The notes below the pieces were generated by a model, which ran no database searches, was not told the DNA's origin, and saw only the letters and a list, made by a program, of their open reading frames with translations. From positions 502 through 33,617 of the forward strand of contig NZ_CYGY02000093.1 of the NCBI RefSeq assembly GCF_900007165.1: 33,116 nucleotides of DNA, given 5' to 3'. Positions 1-8,387 of this stretch are shown here, in pieces. This DNA comes from Paraburkholderia piptadeniae (GTDB taxonomy: Bacteria > Pseudomonadota > Gammaproteobacteria > Burkholderiales > Burkholderiaceae). Every line of letters starts with the position of its first letter. Position 1 is the stretch's first letter. The position numbers and the translations under genes are program-made.

Positions 1-527
1 GGTTCTCCCGTCTGGCGACAAGTGTCCATCCGGCGGCAGTCCATCCGATGGGCGTCTTCGAAGCAGGTGGGTGGATCATGGTGCTTGTCTTCGTGGCCGC
101 TTATGCGGGTATCGGGATGGACAGCGCAGCGTGCCGTCTGCATTCAATCGCCGGGCCAGCCCCGTCGGGGGGCCATCCATGACAGGGACGCCGTGGTCAT
201 GTCGCCCACCCGGGGATTCATTACCTGCGTCGTCGGGGCAGTCCGTCTACTACAGAGCTTGCGGAACGACGCTGATTAAGATTAGATGCCGCACAAGGCG
301 AAATCCAGCCGATTTGTGCTTGCCCGGCAGTCGTCTGCATCGGTGTCAACACCCTGGGGGTGCACACTTTCTTGTTTGCGAAGTTGCCATGCGACATCAG
401 CCGAATGAAAGAAGATAGACCGACGGGATCCGTCGACGCGATAAAGGAAGCGCCGACGGTGCAGTCGCCAATGGACCACTTAGCCGTTTAGCGAAGCCCC
501 CTTTTGAACCTGCACCGGGATAGCCCG
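1..527. other. Stretch without a recognisable gene
   Basis: All six frames were read and no family was recognised. The third plus frame, open from the window edge to about 181, contains one hydrophobic segment (WIMVLVFVAAYAGIGM), so the tail of a broken membrane protein is possible but unsupported. The other open frames are arginine- and serine-rich and look like random GC-rich reading. The stretch ends where similarity to the IS1182-type transposase begins. Confidence 0.4.
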
Positions 528-1141
528 ATGGCCAAGGCTGCGCGCGACCCATGGGCAAAAAGAAGATCAAGGCACTGGCAGACCGTGGATACTTCAGCGC
601 GCCGGAAATCAAGGCTTGCGCAGACGCGGGCATTGCGGCGCTGGTACCGAATTCGCAGACCTCAGGTGCGAAGGCTGACGGGTGGTTCGATCGGGCTGAC
701 GTCATCCATATTGCCAAGGACGACCAGTACCTGTGTCCGGCCGGTCAACGGGCAATATGCAGATACACCTCGCTTGAGAGCGCCAATCTACTGAAAACGC
801 ATACCTACTGGAGCAGTGCATGTCCGCGTTGCCCGATCAAAAGCCAGTGCACGCCGGCTGATTACAGGCGCATCCGCCGGTGGGAACACGAGGCGGTACT
901 TGAGAAGATGCAACTCAGACTGGATCGCCAGCTTGACGCAATGACGATACGACGCCGAACGGTTGAGCACGTGTTCGGCACCCTCAAACACTGGATGGGT
1001 TCGACCCACTTCCAGACGCGCGGGCTTGGCCGCGTTGCAGCCGAAATGAGCTTGCACGTGCTGGCATATAACCTCAAGCGCGTCATCAGAATTCTGGGAT
1101 TCGCTGGCGCGATGCGGGCAATGAAGCTGCGGGGCGCGTGA
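528..1141 (+). pseudogene. IS1182-family transposase, C-terminal remnant
   Basis: The reading frame from 551 gives the C-terminal half of an IS1182-type DDE transposase. It contains the second catalytic aspartate in the motif ADRGYF, a cysteine-rich stretch around SACPRCPIKSQC, and the region RRRTVEHVFGTLKHWMG that carries the last catalytic glutamate. The first part of the protein, with the first catalytic aspartate, is absent. Codons from 528 (MAKAARD) fit the family but sit in another frame, so one base seems to be missing near 548. The last residues (GAMRAMKLRGA) match the end of the second copy near 31,923. It is an immobile remnant. The family assignment is firm; the 5' boundary is approximate. 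Confidence 0.8.
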
Positions 1142-1440
1142 TCTAACGCGCTCAATTCACTCGCGGGTAGGCGACGCAATCAGCCCAGACGCACGCAATC
1201 TGGCGTGCGGCAAATGCGCGACATCAGGTCCTTTGCAAGCCGGCCGGCCCAGGCGTTTTTACACAGCCTCGGCCGGCCGTAGTCAAGCTTCACTAGCGGG
1301 CGTGGTCAGGCGTGGGAAACGATTGGCGGGCGGGCCGTTGCAATCAAAAAGTTGCAACGGCATGTGTTCGACGACATTCAGCTGGCGCTGCGCAGATACC
1401 ACCACATCTATCCGCACAGCGCCTGTGCATGCGGGCTGCG
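1142..1440. other. Intergenic stretch between transposase remnant and SDR gene
   Basis: No gene was recognised. One short plus frame (about 1283-1485) reads partly like protein (AIKKLQRHVFDDIQLALRRY), but it is only about 65 codons long, lacks a clear start and runs into the 3' end of the SDR gene on the other strand. It may be a scrap of an older gene. Confidence 0.35.
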
Positions 1441-2211
1441 TCAGGCGATCCAACCGCCGTCGACAGTCAGGCTCTCGCCGGTTGTGTAGCGGCTTCGGGG
1501 CTCGCGAGATAAGCCACGGCCGCAGCGATTTCTTCCGGCTTGCCGAAGCGGCCCACGCTTGCCAGCTTCGTCATCGTTTCGTGGTCTTCCGTGCCTGCCG
1601 GGCTGCGGAGCAAGTTCTGTATCGATGGGACCGGGCTGCACAGCGTTGACGGTCACGCCGTACTTACCGAGCTCACGCGACAGACCGCGTGTGAAGCCGC
1701 GAATGGCGAACTTCGATGCGATGTAGAGCGTCACGCCGGGCAGCGGCGCTGCTTCGCCGAAGGCGGAGCCCGCGTTGATGATGCGTCCCAAGCCCGCCGC
1801 GACCATCCGCGCTGCCGCGTCCTTCAGCAGTTCGATCGGCGCGCGCCCATTCAGGTTGAAGTGCGTGTCGTATGAAGTCTCCGACGAATCGAGGAACGGT
1901 CCGTATTCGACCGTGCCCGCGTTGTTGACGAGGATGTCGAGCCGCCCTTCGAAGCGGCCGCTGAACACGTCGTTGACCGAATCGATGAGCGTCTTCACGC
2001 CTTCCGACTGCGCCAGATTCGCGCCAACTGCTTCGGCCTCGCCGCCGGCATCGCGGATCGCCTTGACCACGGCGTCCGCGCGCTCCTGGCTGGACGCATA
2101 GTGAACGATAACCGATGCGCCGTCACGCGCCAGACGTGCCGCGATAGCGGCGCCGATGCCACGGGAAGCGCCGGTCACGAGTGCAAGTTTGCCTTTCAGA
2201 GCTTGAGTCAT
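1441..2211 (-). CDS. SDR family oxidoreductase with a frame-shifted C-terminal segment
   Basis: This is a classical short-chain dehydrogenase/reductase, probably a soluble NAD(P)-dependent 3-oxoacyl-reductase-like enzyme. It shows the cofactor motif TGASRGIG (residues 13-20), NNAG (96-99), and the active-site YIASK (163-167). The end TGESLTVDGGWIA is also typical. The start at 2211 is chosen because GAGGT lies about 8 bases upstream and the Rossmann strand begins right after; the frame is open much further upstream but the extra sequence is not SDR-like. Between about 1490 and 1605 the frame is wrong: the expected SDR sequence (KLASVGRFGKPEEIAAAVAY) is found in a neighbouring frame. One extra base near 1600 and one missing base near 1491 cancel, so the protein is full length (256 aa) but scrambled over about 37 residues. 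Substrate unknown. Confidence 0.75.
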   Translation of the reverse strand: MTQALKGKLALVTGASRGIGAAIAARLARDGASVIVHYASSQERADAVVKAIRDAGGEAEAVGANLAQSEGVKTLIDSVNDVFSGRFEGRLDILVNNAGTVEYGPFLDSSETSYDTHFNLNGRAPIELLKDAAARMVAAGLGRIINAGSAFGEAAPLPGVTLYIASKFAIRGFTRGLSRELGKYGVTVNAVQPGPIDTELAPQPGRHGRPRNDDEAGKRGPLRQAGRNRCGRGLSREPRSRYTTGESLTVDGGWIA

Positions 2212-2752
2212 GGTTGACCTCAATAGGGATTTTTCGATGGCTCCGCCGGCCGAAGCGGCGCGTAGCGGAGTGCGGCATCTGCGCCAATGCGTTTGTGCAT
2301 TGGTTGATGCGTATCCCGTGCTCGGGCGAGATTGCGCGGTAGCTGTCGACGAGGAATAGCTCCTATTCCCAATCTGACGAGGCGTGTTGGGATGCGCGAA
2401 GCGTAGGCGGCACTTGCATAGGCGACGAGGTTTTTTTCCGGGATCATGCTCGTTGACGACGTGCTCGACGAAGGCAACGAAGGCGCGCGCTTTCGTCGTC
2501 GCCATGCGTCCGGACGGGAAGCCGGGAGCAGCCACGGGGCTGCGGCTAGGCCAGTCGCGCCGACTCAGTCGCACAGTCGCAAAAAAGTGTGGCGCCGGTC
2601 GCAAATACTCTGGCGCCCTACGATGCGGCAGGCGCTGGCTGAGTAGCGCGCATCGTGATCCCTTTCTCTTACAGCGCGCGCACCGCCTTCCGGCGACCCA
2701 GCTTTTTTGCGACTGGCGACAATATTCCTGATCCTGAATCGTCATCACACGC
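2212..2752. other. Intergenic stretch between SDR and sigma factor genes
   Basis: Apart from the LysR-like scrap, no gene was seen. The stretch must contain the divergent promoters of the SDR gene (minus) and the sigma-factor operon (plus). No convincing -35/-10 pair was found by eye. The segment just before the sigma gene is relatively AT-rich (2700-2745). Confidence 0.3.
2420..2560 (-). pseudogene. LysR-type regulator, C-terminal scrap
   Basis: On the minus strand a short stretch reads FPSGRMATTKARAFVAFV followed by EHVVNEHDP. This is the usual ending of a LysR-type regulator's effector domain (a hydrophobic phrase, then K-x-RAFVxFV). No DNA-binding domain or remaining effector domain was found upstream. 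It lies upstream of the SDR gene on the same strand, where a former regulator of that gene could have been. The match is short and rests on pattern recognition alone. Confidence 0.4.
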
Positions 2753-3322
2753 ATGGAACCGCCGCACACCACGAACCGGATGAACGAACGAGACAGCGAC
2801 ATCGCCGCAACCGTCGTGCGAGAGCGCACGAGACTCGGCAACTTCATCCGCCACCGCGTGCGCGATCCTGGCGAAGCGGAAGACATCTTGCAGGACGTGT
2901 TCTACGAGTTCGTGCAGGCGTATCGGCTTCCCGAGCCGATCGAACAGGCTGGGGCATGGCTCTTCCGCGCAGCGCGAAACCGCATCATCGACCGGTTTCG
3001 CAAGAAGAAGGAGCAGCCCTTGCCCGCGCTGGTAGACGACGACGTCGAATACAGGCTCGATCTCGCGCTGCCTGCCAGCGATGCCGGCCCGGCAGCTGCC
3101 TACGCAAGGACCGTACTTTTAGAGGCGCTGCAAGACGCGCTCGACGAATTGCCGGCGAATCAACGCGATGTTTTCATCGCGCACGAACTCGAAGGACGCA
3201 GTTTCAAAGAGCTGGCGGCCGAGACTGGCCTAAGCGTGAACACCCTGCTTGCGCGCAAGCGCTATGCGGTGCTGCAACTGCGTGCTCGTCTGCAGGACAT
3301 TTATGACGGGTTGGATATTTGA
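2753..3322 (+). CDS. ECF-like sigma-70 family RNA polymerase sigma factor
   Basis: The 189-residue product has the two-domain layout of an extracytoplasmic-function sigma factor. Region 2 is at about residues 25-85, with AEDILQDVFYEFVQAY (42-57) and WLFRAARNRIIDRFR (69-83). Region 4 is at about 120-180, with LPANQRDVFIAHELEGRSFK and a helix-turn-helix phrase ETGLSVNTLLARKR. It would direct RNA polymerase to a small set of promoters. No anti-sigma factor lies next to it. The next two genes follow at +12 bases and with a 4-base overlap, so the three form one operon. The start is uncertain: ATG at 2753 or ATG at 2780, neither with a good ribosome-binding site. The signal it responds to is unknown. 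Confidence 0.85.
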   Translation: MEPPHTTNRMNERDSDIAATVVRERTRLGNFIRHRVRDPGEAEDILQDVFYEFVQAYRLPEPIEQAGAWLFRAARNRIIDRFRKKKEQPLPALVDDDVEYRLDLALPASDAGPAAAYARTVLLEALQDALDELPANQRDVFIAHELEGRSFKELAAETGLSVNTLLARKRYAVLQLRARLQDIYDGLDI

Positions 3323-3334
3323 AGGAGTCGATGG

Positions 3335-3649
3335 ATGAAATTCAGCGTGAGATGTTTCGGAAAGGCCCTATTGGTTCTGACAGGCATTGCCCTGTTGGGT
3401 TTAATGGTGATGCTGCTCTGGAACTGGGTCATTCCAACGGTATTCGCGGGCGGCCGCTCGATCGACTATCTGCATGCGCTGGGTCTGCTGATCCTGAGCC
3501 GGATACTGTTCGGCGGATTTCGAGGACACGGCGGCTGGCGCGGACATCGGCACTGGCGCCGTTGGGAACGGATGACGTCAGAGGAACGCGAGCGTTTTCT
3601 GAAGAGCATGTCTTCCACTGGCGGCAAGCCTCAGGAGGATCAGGCATGA
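3335..3649 (+). CDS. Small membrane protein of the sigma-factor operon
   Basis: This is a 104-residue protein with an N-terminal hydrophobic helix (about residues 10-30, LLVLTGIALLGLMVMLLW), a second weakly hydrophobic segment (about 44-58), then a Gly/Arg/His/Trp-rich part and a charged tail containing MTSEERERFLKSM. AAGGAG lies 7 bases before the ATG, which fixes the start. It sits between the sigma factor and the ferredoxin, and its stop overlaps the ferredoxin start (ATGA). A sensory or anchoring role for the sigma factor is possible, but nothing in the sequence proves it. No named family is recognised. Confidence 0.7.
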   Translation: MKFSVRCFGKALLVLTGIALLGLMVMLLWNWVIPTVFAGGRSIDYLHALGLLILSRILFGGFRGHGGWRGHRHWRRWERMTSEERERFLKSMSSTGGKPQEDQA

Positions 3650-3942
3650 GCCGCGCAGCGATACCTGTATGCAGGCAGGACGAGGGTGTGTTTGCCCCAG
3701 TGGTCAACTTGAAGCGTTGTGAAGGCAAAGGCGATTGCGCCGTGGTGTGCCCGGAGCAGGTTTTCGAAGTCCGCCGTATCGACGCGGCAGACTATCAGCA
3801 GTTCGGACCGCTGCAGAAACTCAAGTTGCGTGTGCACGGGATGAAGATCGCTTATACGCCGAACGCCGAGGCATGTCGGGCGTGTGGGGCGTGCGTAACG
3901 GCCTGTCCGGAGCGGGTGATTACGTTAGCGCGCGCGACTTGA
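3646..3942 (+). CDS. Dicluster-type ferredoxin with one incomplete cluster motif
   Basis: This 98-residue bacterial ferredoxin is a soluble electron carrier. The second motif is complete for a 4Fe-4S cluster: C-R-A-C-G-A-C-V-T-A-C-P (about residues 77-88). The first motif is C-E-G-K-G-D-C-A-V-V-C-P (about 25-36), where lysine stands at the position of the second cysteine, so this site may hold a 3Fe-4S cluster or use another ligand. AGGAGG lies 8 bases upstream. The start overlaps the stop of the preceding membrane protein gene, which implies translational coupling and links the ferredoxin to the sigma factor's regulon. Its redox partner is not in the window. Confidence 0.88.
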   Translation: MSRAAIPVCRQDEGVFAPVVNLKRCEGKGDCAVVCPEQVFEVRRIDAADYQQFGPLQKLKLRVHGMKIAYTPNAEACRACGACVTACPERVITLARAT

Positions 3943-4259
3943 CGCGTCAATTGTCGTTCAAGAGACTGAGATCCCTTGTAGCGTCATCGCGTTACAAAAA
4001 AGGATCTCATACCGACACCTCCCCACGCCAGTGTCGCTACCCGACCCGTACCCTGCCGGATGCGGTCGGCCGAGGTCGGACCCGAAGCGACCCCGTAAAT
4101 CTCTGCCGTTCCTCCAGAGGGGCATGAAACCAGCGCCCTCCCACTCTGATCCTGGCGCCCCAGGATGTTGCTCACGCGGCGCGGGTACCCTGGTCGACGC
4201 GAGACAGATAATCAGCGCATACTTCTCCGCACCACCGCTTCAGATAGCAGGAGCGAATC
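3943..4259. other. Intergenic stretch after the ferredoxin gene
   Basis: It contains the hairpin at 3967-4009 and the upstream region of the lipoprotein gene. No gene or clear promoter was seen in the remaining 250 bases. Confidence 0.4.
3967..4009 (+). terminator. Hairpin after the sigma/ferredoxin operon
   Basis: TGAGATCC (3967-3974) pairs with GGATCTCA (4002-4009), and TTGTA (3976-3980) with TACAA (3993-3997). It starts 24 bases after the ferredoxin stop. There is no T-run after it, so termination would be weak or need Rho. Confidence 0.4.
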
Positions 4260-5003
4260 ATGGCGCCCCGGCTCGTGAATTTTCTCATCCTGGCGATAAT
4301 GCTGGTCGGGATGCTCGACGCGTTGACCGGCTGTGCGGGGAACGCCGTCGCGCCCTCGCCTTCCGCGAGCGCCCCTGCGCCTGGGATCCCTGGCGGTGCG
4401 ACTCCCGCTGGATTATTCAAGATCTGCAAGGCGCAGACGTACGCGCTCTGCGCGACCGCCAGCTGCACGGTGATAAACCAGGTGGCCTACTGCAAATGCG
4501 ACGTCAAAGAGGGGGACAGCATCAGTTTGCCGCTGCGGGTCGACGGCGAGGACGTCTGCTCGATAAATGCCAACGGCGTCGACAATGGGTACATGGTGAG
4601 CACATTCAGCTTGCCGGAGTCCGTGGTCGCGCCGAACGGCCATCGTGCGCTCTATACCTGTCCAGCGGGGTCCACCGGCGGCTACGCGCAATGCGACGGC
4701 GGCATTTGCTTCACCAGCAGCAACGGCAGCTCGTTCCCCGGGTTCGACAGGCAGCTCGGAAGCACGGATATCATCTGCGCGTGTCCGATAACCCAGGCTC
4801 AGGGATCACCAGTCGGCTATCAGATCGCCGGTCCCTATCCTTGCGCCGATTCGTATTTCCGCTACTGCAACAGCCAGACCGCCAACACTAGCACGGGCTC
4901 GACGGTCAAGGTCGGCGCCCCGACAGGAACGGCCGGATTCCTGGCCCTGCAGCTCAACGGAAGCGTGCCGAAGTTGAACGAGTGCCGCGCTCCCTCTCAG
5001 TAG
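4260..5003 (+). CDS. Cysteine-rich putative lipoprotein of unknown function
   Basis: The 247-residue product begins with a hydrophobic signal segment and the lipobox-like L-T-G-C (cysteine at residue 25), followed by a Pro/Ala/Ser-rich linker. The mature part has 14 further cysteines spread over the chain, including C-K-C and C-A-C, suggesting several disulfides outside the cytoplasm. AGGAG lies about 6 bases before the ATG. No family is recognised. It appears to be transcribed alone: the ferredoxin operon ends over 300 bases before it and no gene follows on this strand for 670 bases. An envelope location is likely; a function cannot be given. Confidence 0.72.
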   Translation: MAPRLVNFLILAIMLVGMLDALTGCAGNAVAPSPSASAPAPGIPGGATPAGLFKICKAQTYALCATASCTVINQVAYCKCDVKEGDSISLPLRVDGEDVCSINANGVDNGYMVSTFSLPESVVAPNGHRALYTCPAGSTGGYAQCDGGICFTSSNGSSFPGFDRQLGSTDIICACPITQAQGSPVGYQIAGPYPCADSYFRYCNSQTANTSTGSTVKVGAPTGTAGFLALQLNGSVPKLNECRAPSQ

Positions 5004-5081
5004 CCGCGAGAGCATAGCTCGGCCCGGGCGTTGTCACGTTGAGGTGCTGGCAACGCAGTAGTACCAAGGAAGCACATCTGC

Positions 5082-5255
5082 TCAGAAAGCAGACGGATTT
5101 CGGGTGAACTCGGTGAAGAGATGCCACGGCTCACCGCGCGGCGTAACAAACACTTTGTCGGGATGCCATGTGGCGCCGGGCTTACGGCGAGCATTCTTGA
5201 CGCAACGGGCGAAGTCTGTGCCCGCCGGTGGATTTTCCACAAAGCAGACACCCAT
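5082..5255 (-). CDS. Small hypothetical protein
   Basis: A 57-residue frame starts at ATG 5255 (a GTG start at 5294 would add 13 residues). The sequence (VENPPAGTDFARCVKNARRK, then DKVFVTPRGEPWHLFTEF) has a protein-like composition unlike the arginine-rich false frames around it. No good ribosome-binding site is seen. It could be a small conserved protein or the remains of one. No function can be assigned. Confidence 0.4.
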   Translation of the reverse strand: MGVCFVENPPAGTDFARCVKNARRKPGATWHPDKVFVTPRGEPWHLFTEFTRNPSAF

Positions 5256-5675
5256 CAGCCGGCCGCTGTCAAAAGTAAAAAATGAAAACGTCACAAGTCA
5301 ATTGCGTTCATTAAAGTCACAACGCCAGGTTGGTTATCTGTTCTGGATAAAGGCCTTTTCGGCGCCAATACTCAGTCAGCCAATTGCATCGAGCGGCGCA
5401 GTTGCCAGCACGCCTGACTCCTTCTCTTTTTGCAGTCGGTGCCTGTCTGGGAGACACATAAACCTCGCTTGAGCCGCTGGCACGCGCGCGCATGAACAAT
5501 GGATCAGCCAGCGTTTGCTTCTGCCGCGCTCGCGAATGGATTAATGGCAGGGTCGGACTCAAGGGCTACGAATCGAAATACCCTTAATCTGCCGACCCAC
5601 GGCAAAATGGAAGTCCAGGCACCGTTCCCTTCTTTTTTCGCGATTTGTGCACGGTGTAAAGACTCCAGGACGAAC
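5256..5675. other. Intergenic stretch before the epimerase gene
   Basis: No gene was recognised. An open frame in phase with the epimerase begins at 5499, but the cofactor fold starts only at 5676, so this part is read as leader. It is locally less GC-rich (5260-5340, 5560-5660), as expected for promoters. Confidence 0.35.
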
Positions 5676-6650
5676 ATGGCGACCGTATTCCTGACCGGCG
5701 CAAGCGGATTTCTGGGCGGACATTTGCTGCGCGAGCTGTGCGCGGCTGGCTGCGAAGTGCGCGCGCTGTCGCGGCGCGCGGAATCGGACAACGCCATCGC
5801 TGCTCAGGGCGGCATTCCGGTCCGCTCCGACCTCGCGGACGTAGCGTCTCTGGAAACGGCGCTTAACGGGTGTGAGGCGGTATTCCATGCAGCGGCCAGC
5901 ACCAGCATGTGGCGTGCTCACGCAGCGGTGCAAACAGCCACCAACGTCCAGGGAACCGGCAACCTGCTGCGTGCCGCCGAGTCGTTGGGCGTGCAGGCGT
6001 TTGTGCACACGTCGTCTGTGTCCGCTTACTCGCATCTCGAACACCGGACGCTCGACGAGTCGATACCGCAGCGCGGCGCCGAAAGCTGGATCAACTACGA
6101 GCGCACGAAATACCTGAGCGAAGAGGCGGTGCGCCGCGCCGGCCTGCCCTGGATCGTCTTCAGTCCGTCGCACATCCTCGGTCCGGGCGACCGTCACAAC
6201 TGGGCACGCCTTATCATGCTGGTAGACCGCGAGAAGCTGCCCGGCATTCCGTCCGGCAGCGGGTCATTTGCCGATGTGCGGGAAATTGCCCGCGTACAGG
6301 TGCGCGCCTGGCAGCGGCAGCGGTTCGGCGAGGCGTACCTGCTCGGCGGCGAGCATGCGAGTTATGTCGATTTCGTGCACCGCGTGGGTGCCGCGTTGGG
6401 CAAGCACACACCTCGCGCCGCAACACCGGCGTGGGCATTGATGACATTCGCTCGCGCCGCCGATGCATGGTCGCGGGTCACAGGGAAGGAACCCGACGTG
6501 ACGCCCGAGGGGGCGGCGATCGTCTGCGAAACGCTGCGCGTCGATTCCTCAAAAGCAAAGCGTGAACTGGACTATGTAGAAACCCCGCTAAGTACGCTGC
6601 TTGCCGATACCCTCGCCTGGATGAAGCAGGAAGGTTTGATCGCTGAATAA
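5676..6650 (+). CDS. NAD-dependent epimerase/dehydratase family protein (extended SDR)
   Basis: This is a 324-residue extended short-chain dehydrogenase. The nucleotide-binding motif TGASGFLG is at residues 7-14, the serine pair HTSSVSAY at 111-118 and the catalytic Y141-x-x-x-K145 in YERTK. The layout resembles dihydroflavonol-reductase or sterol-dehydrogenase-like enzymes that oxidise or reduce a small molecule with NAD(P). The ATG at 5676 is chosen because the first beta strand (ATVFLTG) starts at once and CCAGGA precedes it; an upstream in-frame start at 5499 would add 59 residues that do not fit the family. It seems to be monocistronic. Substrate unknown. Confidence 0.85.
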   Translation: MATVFLTGASGFLGGHLLRELCAAGCEVRALSRRAESDNAIAAQGGIPVRSDLADVASLETALNGCEAVFHAAASTSMWRAHAAVQTATNVQGTGNLLRAAESLGVQAFVHTSSVSAYSHLEHRTLDESIPQRGAESWINYERTKYLSEEAVRRAGLPWIVFSPSHILGPGDRHNWARLIMLVDREKLPGIPSGSGSFADVREIARVQVRAWQRQRFGEAYLLGGEHASYVDFVHRVGAALGKHTPRAATPAWALMTFARAADAWSRVTGKEPDVTPEGAAIVCETLRVDSSKAKRELDYVETPLSTLLADTLAWMKQEGLIAE

Positions 6651-6965
6651 CGAGTCGGTCAAGCTGCGCGCTCTGATCGACAGGCCGCATTGAATCTCCT
6701 GCCTTCACGCTGCTGTATCTGGCGGCCTGCACATCGCCGAGCGTAGCGCAACGCGGTAGAAATACCGGTTACCCGGTCTTATCGGCTGGACACGCACCCG
6801 TGATCGGTCATCTTCTTCCAGCGACGAATCACGTCAGGTACGAAAGCAGCCGAAGCAGAGGCCGGGCTGCCGGCGAAGGCGCACATGTCAATGCACGACG
6901 ACTTGACCGCCATTGCTCAAGCCGCAATTCTGGGGCGCCGTGCTTCTGCAAGTGCATACATGCTC
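6651..6965. other. Intergenic stretch after the epimerase gene
   Basis: No gene was recognised. A 31-codon frame at about 6886-6981 (starting MSMHDDLTAIAQ) has a protein-like look but is too short to call. Confidence 0.3.
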
Positions 6966-7150
6966 TGGAGCAGCGACTGACCACAGCCTCGTTCAACATA
7001 CTGAACGATCCCGTGGCACGTGGACATTTCCTCGGCAATTATATGGGCCTGGCTGCCAGCGGACCCACGACCGTGTACCCGTTATTCGGCGTAGCCGGGT
7101 CCCAAGGTCGTCAATGTCGGCAAACACTGCGGGAAAATCGGCATTGGTGA
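6966..7150 (+). pseudogene. C-terminal remnant of a sialidase/BNR-repeat-like protein
   Basis: The plus frame through 6968 reads LEQRLTTASFNILNDPVARG then HFLGNYMGLAASGPTTVYP and PLFGVAG. The phrase 'FLGDYMGL' before a closing 'VYPVF' strand is typical of the end of secreted sialidase-like beta-propellers. No start, signal peptide or repeats were found upstream, so only the tail is left. The assignment is from memory of the family pattern and is tentative. Confidence 0.4.
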
Positions 7151-7247
7151 TCGGCAATGAGTCTGTCTACCGCAAGCATGGTACCGCGGGGGTGCGGCCG
7201 GCAGGTGCCGCTCACCGGCATCCAGGCAGACACAGGCCGTCGCCCTG

Positions 7248-7760
7248 CTACTTGCTGGCACTGCGCGTCCAGTGCGCACGCAGCAGCCCTTCGCCGTCGC
7301 CGTAGCTGATCGTGAGCTGGCCCTGGTGAGCCCTCGTGAGCGCCTCGCCCAATCTGCGCACGAGGTGTGGCCCGGTGGTGCGCACCGTAACCTGATCCGG
7401 CTGTGCGTCGACGGCCATGATGCGTTCAAGCGGGTGCTGCTGCGCTTCGCCCGCTGCCTCGTTACGCAGTAATCCGAGCACCTCGTCCCGCCGCGGCGCC
7501 AGATAACCGCCGGCAAGCACGAGCTCGCCGGCCGGCACCTGGTCGAGAATGCGGCGGCAAGCCGGGCATACGATCTGGCGGGTTTTGTCCGCCGATGCGT
7601 GCCAGGTCCAGCGGCCGTTTTCATAGGTCGCGCCGCATTTGCTGCATGCCGTTCCGCTCCTCATCCGCAACGGCGACCGGTAACTGTCGTCCGTATGCGC
7701 CTGCGGTTGCTGATCGCGACGCATCCTCGTCGTGGCGGTTCGTTCGTTAGTGCGGTTCAT
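7248..7760 (-). CDS. BCAM0308 family zinc-ribbon protein
   Basis: The 170-residue product has a basic N-terminus followed by a zinc ribbon: C-S-K-C at about residues 39-42 and C-P-A-C at about 65-68. The rest is an alpha/beta region ending THQGQL-type strands. This matches the family named BCAM0308 after a Burkholderia cenocepacia locus, which resembles the N-terminal part of the ribosome-export factor NMD3. Function unknown; zinc or nucleic-acid binding is inferred from the ribbon. CGGAGG lies 9 bases before the ATG. Neighbours are remnants, so no operon partner is apparent. Confidence 0.8.
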   Translation of the reverse strand: MNRTNERTATTRMRRDQQPQAHTDDSYRSPLRMRSGTACSKCGATYENGRWTWHASADKTRQIVCPACRRILDQVPAGELVLAGGYLAPRRDEVLGLLRNEAAGEAQQHPLERIMAVDAQPDQVTVRTTGPHLVRRLGEALTRAHQGQLTISYGDGEGLLRAHWTRSASK

Positions 7761-8387
7761 CGTCCTGTCCTCCGTTCACGTTGCCTTGTCGATCCCGATC
7801 GCCCGTTCGCCCCGCGAAATTCACACGACGGCGAGACGGTCGAGTACTTCGCGCACGCCCCTCGGCGAACCATGCCGCCCCGATGGGCCGCACGCTTTGG
7901 CCGGCGAGCGGACCGCGCCAGACCGCGACACGGTCCTGCGCACCGATCGATGTCGGCGAAATCCCGCATGCGTTGCCAGCGCAGCGAATCTACGCGCCGA
8001 TATCCGCGGCCGCCTCGTTCGTGCACATCGCGATCCGACTGATTGCGACCGACCATCCCGCGCACGCGCACTGACCGGCATTTCGCAGGCGTGCCGCTGA
8101 CAATTTCAGTCTACTTCGCCGCTGAGCGTCATGCAGCCGCGTTCCACCTGGAGACGGCACCACAAAGAACGTCGAATCCGCTGCAGGGTGTTTCAGCAGA
8201 CCAGGCAACAGCACCTTTCTGAGGAGTACTTCGTGAATGTCGGCGCGGCATTGCCCGGCGCGGCCAGCCTTCATGGCTGACGTGCGATACGCTGACTCGG
8301 ACGTGTGTGGCTGTCTCTATCCTTCCCGCATCAGCCACTCCGGCCGGCGCGACACCAACGATGGCTTCCGGGTCATTAACCGGCCCG
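7761..8387. other. Stretch without a recognisable gene
   Basis: Several overlapping frames are open on both strands, but all are arginine-, proline- and serine-rich with no recognisable family. The stretch contains the upstream region of the BCAM0308 gene (7761-7850). Confidence 0.35.

Noticed and set aside
1..181. Fragment of a membrane protein at the window edge
   Set aside because: Only one hydrophobic segment and no conserved motif; too short to support a call.
2212..2886. 225-residue N-terminal extension of the SDR gene
   Set aside because: The upstream part is not SDR-like, crosses into the sigma-factor gene and contains the LysR-like scrap; the start at 2211 has a ribosome-binding site.
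7761..8387. Several frames of 90-120 codons on both strands
   Set aside because: They overlap each other, are Arg/Pro-rich and have no ribosome-binding sites or family likeness.
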